From the NCBI RefSeq assembly GCF_964340395.1, contig NC_135553.1:12390501-12454500 (forward strand): DNA of 64,000 nucleotides, read 5' to 3'. This document shows, piece by piece, positions 1 to 53,472 of this stretch (within the stretch, counting starts at the first letter, position 1; the number at the start of each line of letters is the position of its first letter). The stretch is from Glandiceps talaboti. Its lineage: Eukaryota > Hemichordata > Enteropneusta > Spengelidae. The notes beneath the pieces were generated by a model. The model saw only the letters and a program-made list of their open reading frames with translations, ran no database searches and was not told the DNA's origin. A program made the translations under genes and the position numbers.

Positions 1-965
1 TTGTCTAAATTACATGAACTGAAGTGTCACCATGCAAACTTCAAAACATTTCTGCCCACATGTCTGCTTCTAGTCACAGTAAGTTTAAATAGTTATTTCA
101 ATCAGACTAAATGTAGCAAGGAATTGTGATCATGCTATGTGCAGTTCCTCTTTGGTGTTTGCATGATTGTATCAAACAGAGAGAGTGAACAGTAATCTGC
201 AATGCGCTGTACTTTATATTGTTAAATAATAAAACTAATTTTAAATTAGACTTTCCCAACTTTACTGCATGGCATAAGAGTACCATAATATTCAGTTTTT
301 TTACCAGAATTTAGAAGCTGTAAGAGTTTTTCTTTACATATCACAAAGTTGAATCACTTCATTTCATACCAGCAGGTTTTACTCTGGTCACTTTCTCTCT
401 CATTTTTGACATTCAACATGCAAAAGTGTGTTTTTGAGTCATACACATAGGTTTTTGCATTCATTGCATCGCATCGAAAGTTTTTAAAGCAGATTGAAGA
501 CGATTGTGTCAACTAGTATTCAAATTTTGTAGCATAGTCAATATTTCGAGCTCCCAGGATGCGAATATTTAGTAGCATACAAATATTTTTAAAATTGACC
601 AACATAGTTGTGGGCTCAGAAATGTTTGCATAGATGTTTTAATATTTCAATGATCAAGTAGTGTATGCAGGAAATAGTTTGGAAGTGATTGTAATGTGTG
701 GATTACTATATGTTTGTCAAATAAAACATACATGACTGATAACTAGTAGTCCAATTTCTGTACATCCACAAATTCAACATGTGTTTCCACCGTGATCGTC
801 ATTTTGCCTCACTGTCGCTTTCACTAGCTGCTGTAATGCTAGTAACGTAATGGTAGTTATCAGATGCCTGCATCTGGATATTTAGACAATATTCGCTATT
901 TGTCAATTTATGTCGCCGTTGTGCTCATCTCAATGAGTACAGTGTACAATTACATGTTGACTTCG
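1..965. other. Intergenic, nothing recognised
   Basis: AT-rich sequence without convincing coding frames, RNA genes or repeats. Confidence 0.6.
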
Positions 966-1217
966 TTTGACTACTGTACGTTATCACTCCCCATTGGGAC
1001 CTGTCAGTTTGACTACTGTACGTTATCACTCCCCATTGGGACCAGTCAGTTTGACTACTGTACGTTATCACTCCCCATTGGGACCAGTCAGTTTGACTAC
1101 TGTACGTTATCACTCCCCATTTGGACCTGTCAGTTTGACTACTGTACGTTATCACTCCCCATTGGGACCAGTCAGTTTGACTACTGTACGTTATCACTCC
1201 CCATTGGGACCAGTCAG
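966..1217. repeat. 42-bp tandem repeat, six copies
   Basis: Unit begins TTTGACTACTGTACGTTATC, repeats with period 42 and ends at a diverged seventh start. The copies differ only at single bases (CTG/CAG, GGG/TGG). Because 42 is divisible by three, several frames stay open; these are not genes. Confidence 0.97.
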
Positions 1218-1337
1218 TTCAAGTACATTTTTTTTTCAAAACCAGTCAGTTTGAACGTATAATGTAAAAAACAAAAACATTAATTCTTTGTTGTTGCAAG
1301 CAATACAAGGGGTTAGTGAGACACCGAATCAAAATCA

Positions 1338-1766
1338 TTGATTGTGAAGTAAACAGGCTGAATATGCACACACACATGACAGGGAGCCCAGGAATCTTCT
1401 TACAAACAAACAAACAAACAACCAACTATGTATGTGAGAATAGAATATCATTTTAAACTCATGGAAAACTATCTATGTACATGTATATATGTGTATACGA
1501 GCCTGTATACGATTGAAATAATATACACTTTCTATACTCATCCATACAAACAACACGGATGAGTATATAGAAACATAGTATATTATTTCAATAGTATGCA
1601 GGCCCGTATTTACATATTGATAGTTATACATGAGTTTAAAAATGACAATCCACAATTTTTACCCATGTATAGTTGTTTGTTTGTTTGTTTGTTTGTGTGT
1701 ATGCATGTAACAAGGTTCCTGGGTTCTCTGTGCACACATGAAGTCATTTCCAATCACACACTGCAG
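1338..1766. mobile_element. Imperfect palindromic element, about 0.43 kb
   Basis: The two halves are diverged reverse complements centred near 1552. For example, TTGAAATAATATA near 1514 matches TATATTATTTCAA near 1580, and (CAAA)n at 1405-1421 matches (TTTG)n at 1675-1696. It looks like an aged foldback or MITE. Confidence 0.7.
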
Positions 1767-2569
1767 TTATTTTCGAAAGTGTTACAAAAGGGTGGCATAA
1801 ACGTGGTAAATGGGGGTTAAAATCACATTGCAGTACATGCAAGTTAGTAGAATACTGTGAGTTGTTGAAGGATGTTATAGCAATCCTGTCCAATGTCCCT
1901 CACTTCCGGTTCTACTACCGCTGCAGAACAGTGCACCTTGTGGCCATATAAAATCCTCTGTTTTTCTGATACCCGTATCATGGTCTAACAATCTGTCTGC
2001 ATCGAGTTTTGAGTAAATGTACAATGACAAATTTATTCTGTGAGAGTGAATGTGCCTTTACTCTGGGTTTTTGGTCAAAAATGATAATTTCCACTAAGAG
2101 TAAAAAAGGAAAATATAACAACGAAGTTTCATCATCGTCAAGAATGGGCTGTCGTCACGTCCCTCGCTTGGGACAGGTGAAACGATATAGCTGTGATCTG
2201 TATGCCTTACACCACGATTTACGTTGTGCTACTACCTTGGTGTGAGTATATTTACTCCCTGCAACCGCTCTTGTATCACTAAGTGACCAAATAAAATTGT
2301 CCTTTGATGACTTAGAGTTTATCGGTTAAATAACATTTGACAAACATATTCAAAAAGTCAATGACAAAATATTTGTATCGTTCATAAGTTTTATGAAAAT
2401 TCAGATCCGCTTCGTTTTAAAAATAAACATGTCACGGGAGTGCAAAGTTTTGAAGGACAATATCAACACTAATGGCTGAATTCGAACTCTGAGATTCGAT
2501 TCCAAGCATACTTTCGGCATACACATCTTCTAAAGTTGTTCGGACATGAAACTAACAGCAGGAAAAGAA
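1767..2569. other. Intergenic, nothing recognised
   Basis: A 78-codon frame at 2009-2245 (plus) has no family features and no repeat; I regard it as chance. Confidence 0.5.
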
Positions 2570-2642
2570 CGACCACGATGGGACTCGAACCCACAATCTT
2601 CTGATTCGAAGTCAGACGCCTTATCCATTAGGCTACGCGGCC
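2570..2642 (-). tRNA. tRNA-Arg (anticodon TCG), copy 1
   Basis: A 73-nt cloverleaf reads on the minus strand. The acceptor stem GGCCGCG/CGTGGTC closes with two G-U pairs, the D arm is GCC...GGC, the anticodon arm TCTGA-CTTCGAA-TCAGA carries anticodon TCG, and the T arm is GTGGG-TTCGAGT-CCCAT, with discriminator G. No intron. TTTT lies four bases past the 3' end, as for an RNA polymerase III terminator. Confidence 0.93.
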
Positions 2643-3744
2643 ACACGGTATTTTAGTTATCCTTTGTTGAAAAAGAACCAATTTTGAAAAAGAACCCTTT
2701 GTTAATTTGTAGCAATGCCATTCTCGTAATTCCGATTCCAAGGCCATTACCATGTTTTGATACCAATATTTTGGTTTGTTTTTGTCATTAAGGCCCACTT
2801 CAGATTACGATAAAGTCTAGGTGTGAAAAAGTGTCGTTTGGCAGAGATTTACTCCGATCCAATGTAATCTCTATTAACACTAATGCCATGACCCGGGATT
2901 GACACATTGCCCTCTTGTGGTATATGACTCATTCTAAAAACTATTGTCCGTTACACTCTCCATTTAAAAGTGTTTTTAACAACGGGTATTCCAACTAAAG
3001 TGTCTATTTGTGGCATGATTTAATTAGATTGATAGATTCATCGTATCTCATACTGACTTTAGTATCATTGGCCTCTATTGTTAGTTCTGTGTTTCACAAG
3101 CCATATGGATGAGGATTGGGTATTTATTTTGGATTTTTAATTTATAAAAACATTTTATCGTGGCTTACTACTTAAAAATCAATGTAAAACAACATAGACC
3201 AAGTCCTTGTTTGTAACTCAATAAAATGCAAAATGTTAATAAATGTGTTAAAATCTTTTTAAAATTTTGTATCTTTGTGCAATGGATTGAGTTTCAAACA
3301 CACATTTCGTCAATGTTGTTTCACATTAATTTTTACAAGTAGGGAGACATAATAATTTTTTTATATAAAAAAAAAAATACCAAATCCTCATCCACATTAC
3401 CACTTTAAGATTCTTGTTGACTGCAGTGTCCATAAAGTGACATGTCAATATTTTTTTCCTTTAAATAATAATAATCCAATGATTGTTTTTCTCTCAATTT
3501 TTCTAAACGACTCTCAAATAACTGTACGGTTGTCCCCGAAAGTGCACGTGGACTGTTTTGATGGACAGCATATTAAAATGATGAATTTCGCAAACATATA
3601 TATTGAAGCTCGAGCTCGGAGATTCGAAAGAGTGTCTTAGTTACATAGACAACTATATTCACGTAATGCTTTCACCAGATATGTTTGAAGCAGGCGTATT
3701 TATAACTCTTTGCGTCTGCTAAATTATTTGCGTCAGGAAAAGAT
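2643..3744. other. Spacer between the two tRNA-Arg genes
   Basis: AT-rich, with poly-A/T runs; no further tRNA, no coding evidence. Confidence 0.6.
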
Positions 3745-3817
3745 CGACCACGATGGGACTCGAACCCACAATCTTCTGATTCGAAGTCAGACGCCTTATC
3801 CATTAGGCTACGCGGCC
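3745..3817 (-). tRNA. tRNA-Arg (anticodon TCG), copy 2
   Basis: Same 73-nt sequence as the copy 1.1 kb away, again on the minus strand, with a TTTT terminator four bases downstream. The bases just past the 3' end (CTTTTCCTG) are shared by both copies, so the pair arose by local duplication including some flank. Confidence 0.93.
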
Positions 3818-3849
3818 ACAGTTGTTTGTCATCATCATTGTGATGATGA

Positions 3850-3896
<47 letters not shown>
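3850..3896. repeat. (TCA)n microsatellite
   Basis: Pure trinucleotide run beginning about 30 bases beyond tRNA-Arg copy 2, followed by a looser CAAC/ACAA stretch to about 3955. Confidence 0.95.
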
Positions 3897-4391
3897 CCAC
3901 CTCCACCATCATCATCAGTAATAACAACAAACAAGAACAACAACAACAACAACCGGACCTTGTCTTCTGGTTGTCAATCACTTGGCTAATTAAGGCATAG
4001 ACAATGGAGAAGATGCTATGTTTGAGGTTTTATTTACTTCTACTTTGCAGAATACAGCATGGCTGGAATAAAGTTGAAAGGTTCGTTTATAATAACCAGG
4101 AAGACTCCCATTATTACTACCCTGGTTTTTGGTCAGCAGTTGATGTATTATACACAGCCTTCTGAAAGTTTCCTCTATGTTTGCCCTATGTATTTATGTC
4201 GAGGGAAAACTTAAACACCAAATTATATAGCATTAAGCGTTATGACAGTACTGTACATAATCTTCTTGTATCCATGGTGGAGATTGATCGATGTCACCGA
4301 ATTATACCTTTCTCTTCTGGATAGATTTAATAGCAGTTTCACTTTCGGCTTTCCTAATTCTTTGTTTCCAAGTGAATGCTTAATTTTGGAT

Positions 4392-4393
<2 letters not shown>

Positions 4394-4430
<37 letters not shown>

Positions 4431-4432
4431 GG

Positions 4433-4488
<56 letters not shown>

Positions 4489-4900
4489 TTAACTGTCCGC
4501 GAGCGCACATAAGTGTGTATGCATCTGTTTGTGTCATCATTTTCACGAACCTTCGGTTCAAATGCAATGAAATTTGGTATACACATTTTATGTGGTGTAG
4601 CTAAGAACTCATTAATTCTTGAGCAAATTCGTGCATTCTAATAACCCTAATTTGCATATTATGTGTGTTTTCGTTTTTCAAGAATAGTTTGACTGTATGA
4701 GCTAATACTTGGCAAATTTACACTATACATGTGACTCAATGTATGAGAAATGTTTTGCTGATTATTTGCATTAATTTGCATAATTGGCCTAATCATTACA
4801 GCATATTTTTGCATATCAGCATTATCTCCAAAGTTTGATTCAAATGAATTTAGATATGGCATACATGTTCTATATGGTAATATCTAGAGCTGACAGTGTT
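4394..4900 (-). repeat. (TCTG)n microsatellite within a dispersed repeat
   Basis: (TCTG)n at 4394-4489 borders sequence with the phrases 'aaatgaaatttggta' and 'aaccctaatttgcata', the same motifs as the microsatellite-bearing family at 15.7-17.1 and 29.6-30.8 kb, here in opposite orientation. Confidence 0.6.
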
Positions 4901-7011
4901 TGAATAAATTCTGTCAATTCCATATATATGCACATTATTTCATGTTTTCTTTATTTTTAGAGTAGATTCAACGACTATAACTAAATAAACATATATTTGA
5001 TAGATTATAGATGAAAAATGTGTCCTTTGTAATTGTTACAAACCGAAAATTAGGAACCCTAAAATAAATTAGTTTTATATACACTAGCTAGGCAAGTATA
5101 ATTTTAATGAGAAATATACACTGGATTGCTTTCAAGTGTCCCATTTCTAACAGCATGCACACTTGCTGGTTTCAACCTTGCTGCAGTGTACTAACCACAA
5201 GGAAACTCAATAAAATTTGTGACTCCATAGGACATCATATGGCCTTGTAACAATAATATACGGAAATACAGAGCTAATATATTTAGCCACGATTTGCTTC
5301 TTTTGTTTTGTACATCTATATGAATAAATGTGGGTTTAGAGAGACAAACATCATGTTTTACATTCTTCCGATTTCCATTCTCTTGTCTTATAAGGAGGAT
5401 GACAGTCATGCTAAAATTTTAATTAATAAGCTTTATTCATTTGTTAATTCATAGATGCATTAATTTATTCATTTACCATGGCAACAGGTTAAGAAGGAGA
5501 CAAAAGATTGCATATTATAGTTTCGACAGTAGAGGTGCTCTGCATTCGAAAGCAAGGAACCATGGGCCACAATAGCCTCCTTTGAAAAATCACAATTTCC
5601 AAGTGTTATAGGCTGCAGTCAATGGCATTCTCAGCAAGTGTAAAAAGTGCAACTAAACTTATTACTTTAAATGATGCAATTTTCATGAACTCATGGACTT
5701 AACGTTATGCTTTTCATTCGAATTCGTGTATTGTGGTTGGCATCCATGGTCAAAGCTTTAGTACTCATGTCCCAGGATGCCCTCTTGTGACGCTTTAAAA
5801 ATAACTGCAAAGGGACTAACACGAATATGGCGTATATTACTAACATACACTTCTGGTATTTACAAGTCAAAGACACAGAACATCAATTCAATATAGGACT
5901 GGAATAATATACATTATTACAGATATCTGACAAAGTATAAACGGAGAAACTAGAGAAAAGAAATGAAATTTCGGAATAAAAAGTCCCCTTCTAAAAATGA
6001 AAATGAAAAATAAACACCAAAACTTGGCTTATTTAATTAGAAAATTTCCAAACCATGACGGACGTGAGTTTGGGCCGTAAAAACAATATATATTATTTAT
6101 TTGCCAGTGGTCGAAAAAAAACCATTTTACATATCAAGTGAGGAAAATGAAATAATCAAGTAATCACATCACATGAGAAAAAAAAGTATATATAAAAGAA
6201 TAACTTGAACTTCTGGCTGGACCACAAAAAATAGTTTGTTCAAACTAGTCGAGTTCGAGGCCCAAGGAAAACAAAAATAACATTGGTTTTGTACAATTAA
6301 TTTTTCAGTTAACGATAAGCAAAACTCTCCAATAGGGCTAGATAAATACATTCTGCAGTTTAGAACACTATATATAAATGTGTCAAAGATCGAGTGTTTT
6401 CTAATATATATTTCAAGAATTTTACAAATTCATGTCCTCCTGTCACGTATCATGCTGGCATTTGGAAATACATATGACGTAATATCTTTTGTGAAGTTTC
6501 ATGTGAACATGCGCCCACATTATTACTAACCTTGGTGGAAAGTCTATGGTATGTTTTTCTTTTTTGTGTGTGAGCTATATTGAGAAATCAAACCAATGAA
6601 ATATAGTCCAAGCGAAAAAAAACAACAACTAGTTTACCATTAAACTCACGAAACCTCACATAAAACGTCGTCTTGCTCGACAAACACTGCTACATTGTAA
6701 CGCCTTGCCCCTACAAATATCTCTACTGGTGTGTTTTTTTGCTGAGCCAGACCATAAAAGTAGCACTAGCTATTGGTGAGATCTTTACAGTACATTCATA
6801 ATATTACCCATGTACTACATATATCATCAACGTAAAAAGAAAACTGTATTGAAAGTGGCCAAATAAGATTTTTGTATCAACATGGGCATATTTGATAAGT
6901 TGCAAACATTCTTAACACAACGTATTCAGCATCAATCACACAAAAATACAATGTTGAAGTTAAATCAAGTACGAGAAAAAGTGTGCAACTATTAAAGGCT
7001 GCCATTTAAGG
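4901..7011. other. Intergenic, nothing recognised
   Basis: AT-rich unique-looking sequence with no supported gene. Confidence 0.5.
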
Positions 7012-7092
7012 CCCGTGACCAATTGCGGCCAACGTATTCCTGTTTTGTTCCTGAAAAATAAGAATAGGGAATAACTAATTGGTCACGGACCC
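7012..7092. mobile_element. Small MITE-like element with 10-15-bp inverted ends
   Basis: The left end GCCCGTGACCAATT is mirrored by AATTGGTCACGGACC at the right, with an AT-rich centre of about 50 bases. Length is about 80 bases. Confidence 0.55.
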
Positions 7093-7986
7093 AGCAACCA
7101 CACTAATAATTTACAAGAAGTTACATGAAGATACAATAACATGAAGATAAATCTAATTTTGCAAACTATATTGACAACTTTCGATATTTCTCATAATTAT
7201 GTGAATATGGCATTTCATTTCGTTTATATTAAATTTCATTTGGTAGTAAAAACATATAGGCTGATATTATGAAATTCTGGGATCGGCAGAGTTTATAAAA
7301 AAACACTTATTGAGTTGAGTTTTACTTTGCCAGCCCAGTCTATACACGTAAAAGCAGTTAATGATTTGCTTTCATTACGCTATTTACGACAGTGGCGACC
7401 AACCTTTCAGCTAACTAAGATAAAACTATAGTTGCCATGTGCTGACATTAGTTTAATTGTAATCACAGTAGGGCGTCGTGTTTTGATGACTTCCATGATC
7501 CTGGGGACTTCCAGTATTTACACTATTATATTGATCACATGTGATTACATCCGCACAACAAAGGTACCGCTATCACCCACGGATGTAATGAACTACATTG
7601 AACAACGACAATTCTTAGTTTGTGTCTTTTTTATGAAGTCGAAACTTTCTTTTCCACAGTTTTACTTATGTTTAATAATTTAACTTATCCTTACATGGTT
7701 TCTAATTATTGTAATTATTCCAATGAATTTCTTCTTAACCCCCCTCCCCCATGTTGTGGCTATGCTTACAAAATGGCTTGTTTAAAAGGGACATTTACCT
7801 TAAGCAGTTAAGGAATCGATATAATGGATGTACCACTTCCATGACAACGGGACAATAAAGAGGTACATTGTATTCTCTTTATCATATTATGAAAGATTTT
7901 GAGTGACTGTATAGATGTGTTCTGTCGGAACAAAAAATTGCACCATGAACGTTTGATTCCCAATGTCACACATATGAAGTTGATAT
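7093..7986. other. Region downstream of the TRPM-like gene
   Basis: Beyond the candidate poly(A) signal. An 83-codon hydrophobic frame at 7432-7683 (plus) lacks any motif. Confidence 0.5.
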
Positions 7987-7992
7987 TTTATT
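7987..7992 (-). terminator. Candidate poly(A) signal of the TRPM-like gene
   Basis: AATAAA on the minus strand about 140 bases after the stop codon. Position and sequence fit a cleavage/polyadenylation signal; no transcript evidence. Confidence 0.5.
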
Positions 7993-8133
7993 GTTGATCT
8001 ACACATTCAGTCTGTGCTTTTGTTTTGAATAATTACATAATAATTTAAAGTGGGAAACAGAAAGACGTCTTATCTGTATGGTATCACGTGGCTATCACGT
8101 GACTTGACCCCAAATTACATATAGCGGACTATC

Positions 8134-49487
<41,354 letters not shown>

Positions 49488-50380
49488 TGTCTGTACCACC
49501 TTCCATGTGTCGAAGCTCGAAGATCGATTTCTCCGGGATCGAAGTCATCGTCCGCTATGTTTTAAAAATATGCAAGTTCAGGAGCACTGCGGGATATGTT
49601 TCCTTTAAGAGAAATGAGAGTAAAACATTCGATAGAGTAAGGGAATGGTCAGTTTCTTCGGCTGAGTGGTATGTTGATTGATGGGAATGGAGGTTATCCT
49701 GGTTTGAATGTGTTCAGTAAGTCATAGTGTTTTGGATTGTGATGAAAGTGTGTGTTTTTGTCTAAACTGAAGTGTTTTGTCCTGTTCTCGTTTCTTATAC
49801 CTCCACCCTTACTGTTACTGTTACTTTATTTAGAGTGATGTCCAGATGGACTCTTGTCTAACAACCACATATACTTAGTATATGTATTACATACCGTAAT
49901 AGTATTTGCAGTACTGTACATGTCATACCATGTAATTAGTTATACGTTATATTAAACCTAACTGTACAAAGCTGTGAAAATGTTACCTGAAAGCCAATGG
50001 ACACCCTAAAATTACCTTTATAAATAAAACGAGCCATATCCCCCAGAGTACTTCCTCCCTTTCGTGTGGTCTCCGATAACGTCGGCGATCAGAGGCACTG
50101 GTGACATCTGTTTTGTCTGCGTTTGTCTAATAGCCCTCCTAGTAAAACAACACTGGGGGGTATAATTATACTATCTAAAAGTTTGCGGGGAGATTGGTCA
50201 AGCACATTTTGTAGTACCGATGAAAATCCATAGGCCGTTTCTGAGCTCCCCAACCGAAGAAACTGACAAGTCCCTATACTATAAATTAGAGAGCGGATTC
50301 CTAGAATGCCTCCTTAACTTGTTACGACGTATCATTTCTATTACACATATTTGCATATTCAAACATCTGAATATCCATAC
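49488..50380. other. Region upstream of tentative exon 1
   Basis: Presumed promoter side of the TRPM-like gene up to the foldback element; no TATA box or initiator could be assigned. Confidence 0.4.
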
Positions 50381-50436
50381 GACGTCTACGGAAGCGTATT
50401 AGTGCCAAGTTGTAAGGAAAAAAATAAAATTTAAAA

Positions 50437-50690
50437 TCTCGTAATTACGAGATTCCAATTCTCGTAATTACGACTTTTTTCTCGTAATTACGACTTTTTT
50501 CTCGTAATTACGACTTTTCAAATCTCGTAATTACGACTTTTCGATTCTCGTAATTACGACTTTTTTCTCGTAATTACGACTTTTCAATTCTCGTAATTAC
50601 GACTTTTCGATTCTCGTAATTACGACTTTTTGAATCTCGTAATTACGAGAATCGTAAAGACATTTCGATTCTCGTAATTACGTCGCAATT
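50437..50690. repeat. Array of TCGTAATTACGA units (left arm)
   Basis: About ten tandem units of roughly 20-23 bases, each centred on a 12-bp palindrome that contains TAATTA, separated by TTTT(C/T)GATT-type spacers. Confidence 0.9.
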
Positions 50691-51145
50691 CTCCGGTAAG
50701 TTGATATCTAACTGGAAAAATCACACTGCCATTTTAAGTTCATGTTATAAGCAACAGCTGAGTTCTCAACAACACCCGATCATCGGGTAGTAAGTACATT
50801 TAAGGTGAACTGAACACTCTAATATAAGTCCAGTGAAATTACATAACACCTATAGGTTAAACAAAGAAATGGCAATGAAGTAACGTGTTCACATATGTAC
50901 ACACATATACTGGATGCAACAAGAAGTTAGTAGGTTCACTGCAATGTTTAAACAGGCAATCTGTCAATGAACTTAGCCAAATAATAAACACAAAACAAGA
51001 ATTCCAGAACAACAAGAATTCTTCATCAGCAAAGAATTTGTTCAAATAATGGAGTCCAATATTAAACATATAGATATTCTTCCGAAATTCGGACACAACT
51101 CCAACTTATATCCAATGATGAAGATGTAGGGAAAGTGTCCAATAC

Positions 51146-51245
51146 AAGACAGGATTACGACTGATGAAGGACCTAACGGCCGGTCCGAAACGTCTTAAAA
51201 GAAGGATCAATAAAGTTTCTATCTGGGGACGTCTCGCCAATGCCT
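51146..51245 (+). ncRNA. Hammerhead-ribozyme-like motif, left arm
   Basis: The conserved core CTGATGA (51161-51167) is followed by a stem II GGACC/GGTCC with loop and then GAAA (51187-51190). A stem III CGTC/GACG closes a long loop, with A15.1-U16.1 pairing and the cleavage triplet GTC ending at 51233. TCG after the cleavage site pairs with CGA before the core as stem I. One extra A sits between the core and stem II. Hammerhead ribozymes are known from Penelope-like retroelements and retrozymes in animals; this layout resembles those. Activity untested. Confidence 0.6.
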
Positions 51246-51288
51246 TCCTACTAACACCCTGATATACCAGGGTCAATAACCTCGACAA

Positions 51289-51356
51289 TTCTCGTAATTA
51301 CGACTTTTTGATTCTCGTAATTACGACTTTTCGATTCTCGTAATTACGACTTTTTG
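51289..51356. repeat. Short TCGTAATTACGA array at inner arm junction
   Basis: Three units directly inside the left arm, with no counterpart at the right junction. Confidence 0.85.
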
Positions 51357-51862
51357 ATGATACATGTGGTAAGCCAACAACAGTTAGTAGCAAGTCAGTT
51401 ATCACTCTGAGCGCGGGATTTAGGAGTGAACCATTTGACTTTTGGGATTCCCAAGGTCCATATTTAGAAGGGGCACATCACCCTCTCATTATCAAATATG
51501 TAGTATTGTTTTGTTTTTGGTTTGCTGCGGAGGAATGGAGTTAGAGGTAACATGGAAAATATAAGCAATCACATCAAAATAGTCACAGCCTTAAAATTCG
51601 GAAAGTAACTTGTTTTTATGCCATTTTCTTCGCCCCCCTCCATCAAGTAACTTTACCCTTATATAGTACTACATTCTAAGCGCTTTCAACGAAGTGCATA
51701 AAATGTATTTGGAGCTTGCGCCTTGCTGATCAAAAATAGGTCACATGCTGCCATGCATGGTGATAAAAACATCGTAAGACGCCACATGTTTTATACGAAC
51801 ATGAACTTTACTAATATATACATGTTTTAGATTTTCATAATAATCACAGGTTTAATTCTCCG

Positions 51863-52210
51863 AGTCGTAATTACGAGAATCGTTCTAAAAGATTCTCGTA
51901 ATTACGACTTTTTGATTCTCGTAATTACGACTTTTCGATTCTCGTAATTACGACTTTTCGATTCTCGTAATTACGACTTTTCGATTCTCGTAATTACGAC
52001 TTTTCGATTCTCGTTATTACGACTTTCTGATTCTCGTAATTACGACTTTTCGATTCTCGTAATTACGACTTTTCGATTCTCGTAATTACGACTTTTCGAT
52101 TCTCGTAATTACGACTTTTTGATTCTCGTAATTACGACTTTTCTATTCTCGTATTTACGACTTTACGATTCTCGTAATTACGACTTTTTGATCGTCGTAA
52201 TTATGAAATT
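51863..52210. repeat. TCGTAATTACGA array in the foldback centre
   Basis: About fifteen units of consensus CGATTCTCGTAATTACGACTTTT minus a few variants (one GTTATTAC, one GTATTTAC). Largest of the four blocks. Confidence 0.9.
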
Positions 52211-52288
52211 ATGATTTTTTATTGTTTGTTATTTTTCAATTTTTGAATTGTTCAGATACGAATCTTATGATTTTGATGTACTAAGCAG

Positions 52289-52513
52289 ATGTACTATAGA
52301 GTGTTTGACACAGTAACCGGTTTGTATGATTTGATTGCGTTTTTCGTTTCTTTAAAAAAAAACTCGAGTGCATTAAAACAGCGAAGAATATTCTTTCATT
52401 ATATGTCGGCAAAATTAATCAATAATGGATTTGAAATTGAAGAAAATAGTATTTACCATCTGATATTTGGTAAAATTCACAACTTTAGTTTAGAATTTTC
52501 TTCATTAAGGTAA
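52289..52513 (+). pseudogene. Short reading frame in the foldback centre, possibly a Myb/SANT-like remnant
   Basis: 74 codons. The stretch SSALKQRRIFFHYMSAKLIN followed by NGFEIEENS vaguely recalls Myb/SANT or MADF-type DNA-binding domains found beside transposases (basic helix, then a second helix), but the conserved tryptophans are missing. It could be chance. Confidence 0.2.
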
Positions 52514-52728
52514 ATCAGATTTATACGGTTTTGAAATTTAAAATTCAATAACGTGGCACCGTAGGTCGCTCGATCAAGTTTGCAAATGTGTGGAGACCTT
52601 TTCAACGGTTGATAAATACTTGAATATATGTATTTGGTATGGTATAATAATATTGGTTTGAGGGTCAGTTAGCCAAGTGACCGGTTTGTCGAGGTTATTG
52701 ACCCTGGTATATCAGGGTGTTAGTAGGA

Positions 52729-52828
52729 AGGCATTGGCGAGACGTCCCCAGATAGAAACTTTATTGATCCTTCTTTTAAGACGTTTCGGACCGGCCGTTA
52801 GGTCCTTCATCAGTCGTAATCCTGTCTT
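52729..52828 (-). ncRNA. Hammerhead-ribozyme-like motif, right arm
   Basis: Inverted copy of the left-arm motif; core at 52813-52807 on the minus strand. Every catalytic position matches the other copy. Confidence 0.6.
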
Positions 52829-53284
52829 GTATTGGACACTTTCCCTACATCTTCATCATTGGATATAAGTTGGAGTTGTGTCCGAATTTCGGAAGAATAT
52901 CTATATGTTTAATATTGGACTCCATTATTTGAACAAATTCTTTGCTGATGAAGAATTCTTGTTGTTCTGGAATTCTTGTTTTGTGTTTATTATTTGGCTA
53001 AGTTCATTGACAGATTGCCTGTTTAAACATTGCAGTGAACCTACTAACTTCTTGTTGCATCCAGTATATGTGTGTACATATGTGAACACGTTACTTCATT
53101 GCCATTTCTTTGTTTAACCTATAGGTGTTATGTAATTTCACTGGACTTATATTAGAGTGTTCAGTTCACCTTAAATGTACTTACTACCCGATGATCGGGT
53201 GTTGTTGAGAACTCAGCTGTTGCTTATAACATGAACTTAAAATGGCAGTGTGATTTTTCCAGTTAGATATCAACTTACCGGAGA

Positions 53285-53472
53285 ATTGCGACGTAATTAC
53301 GAGAATCGAAATGTCTTTACGATTCTCGTAATTACGAGATTCAAAAAGTCGTAATTACGAGAATCGAAAAGTCGTAATTACGAGAATTGAAAAGTCGTAA
53401 TTACGAGAAAAAAGTCGTAATTACGAGAAAAAAGTCGTAATTACGAGAATTGAAATCTCGTAATTACGAGAT
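53285..53472. repeat. Array of TCGTAATTACGA units (right arm)
   Basis: Inverted counterpart of the left-arm array, with fewer units. The palindromic ATTACG core makes the DNA read the same on both strands. Confidence 0.9.

Larger units (their letters stand above)
50381..51288 (+). repeat. Foldback element, left arm
   Basis: Order from outside in: 16-bp end, TCGTAATTACGA array (about 50437-50690), a unique block of about 450 bases, the hammerhead-like motif (51146-51245), then the junction at CCTCGACAA. Confidence 0.9.

Noticed and set aside
864-1262. Three long frames (132, 95 and 90 codons) over the 42-bp repeat
   Set aside because: Open only because the repeat length is a multiple of three; both strands and several frames are open alike.
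51863-52210. CRISPR-like appearance of regularly spaced repeats
   Set aside because: Units are tandem with low-complexity spacers of 4-11 bases in a eukaryotic foldback element.
50857-53117. Identical 60- and 79-codon frames on opposite strands
   Set aside because: They are the same arm sequence of the foldback element read antisense across the hammerhead motif; not evidence for a gene pair.
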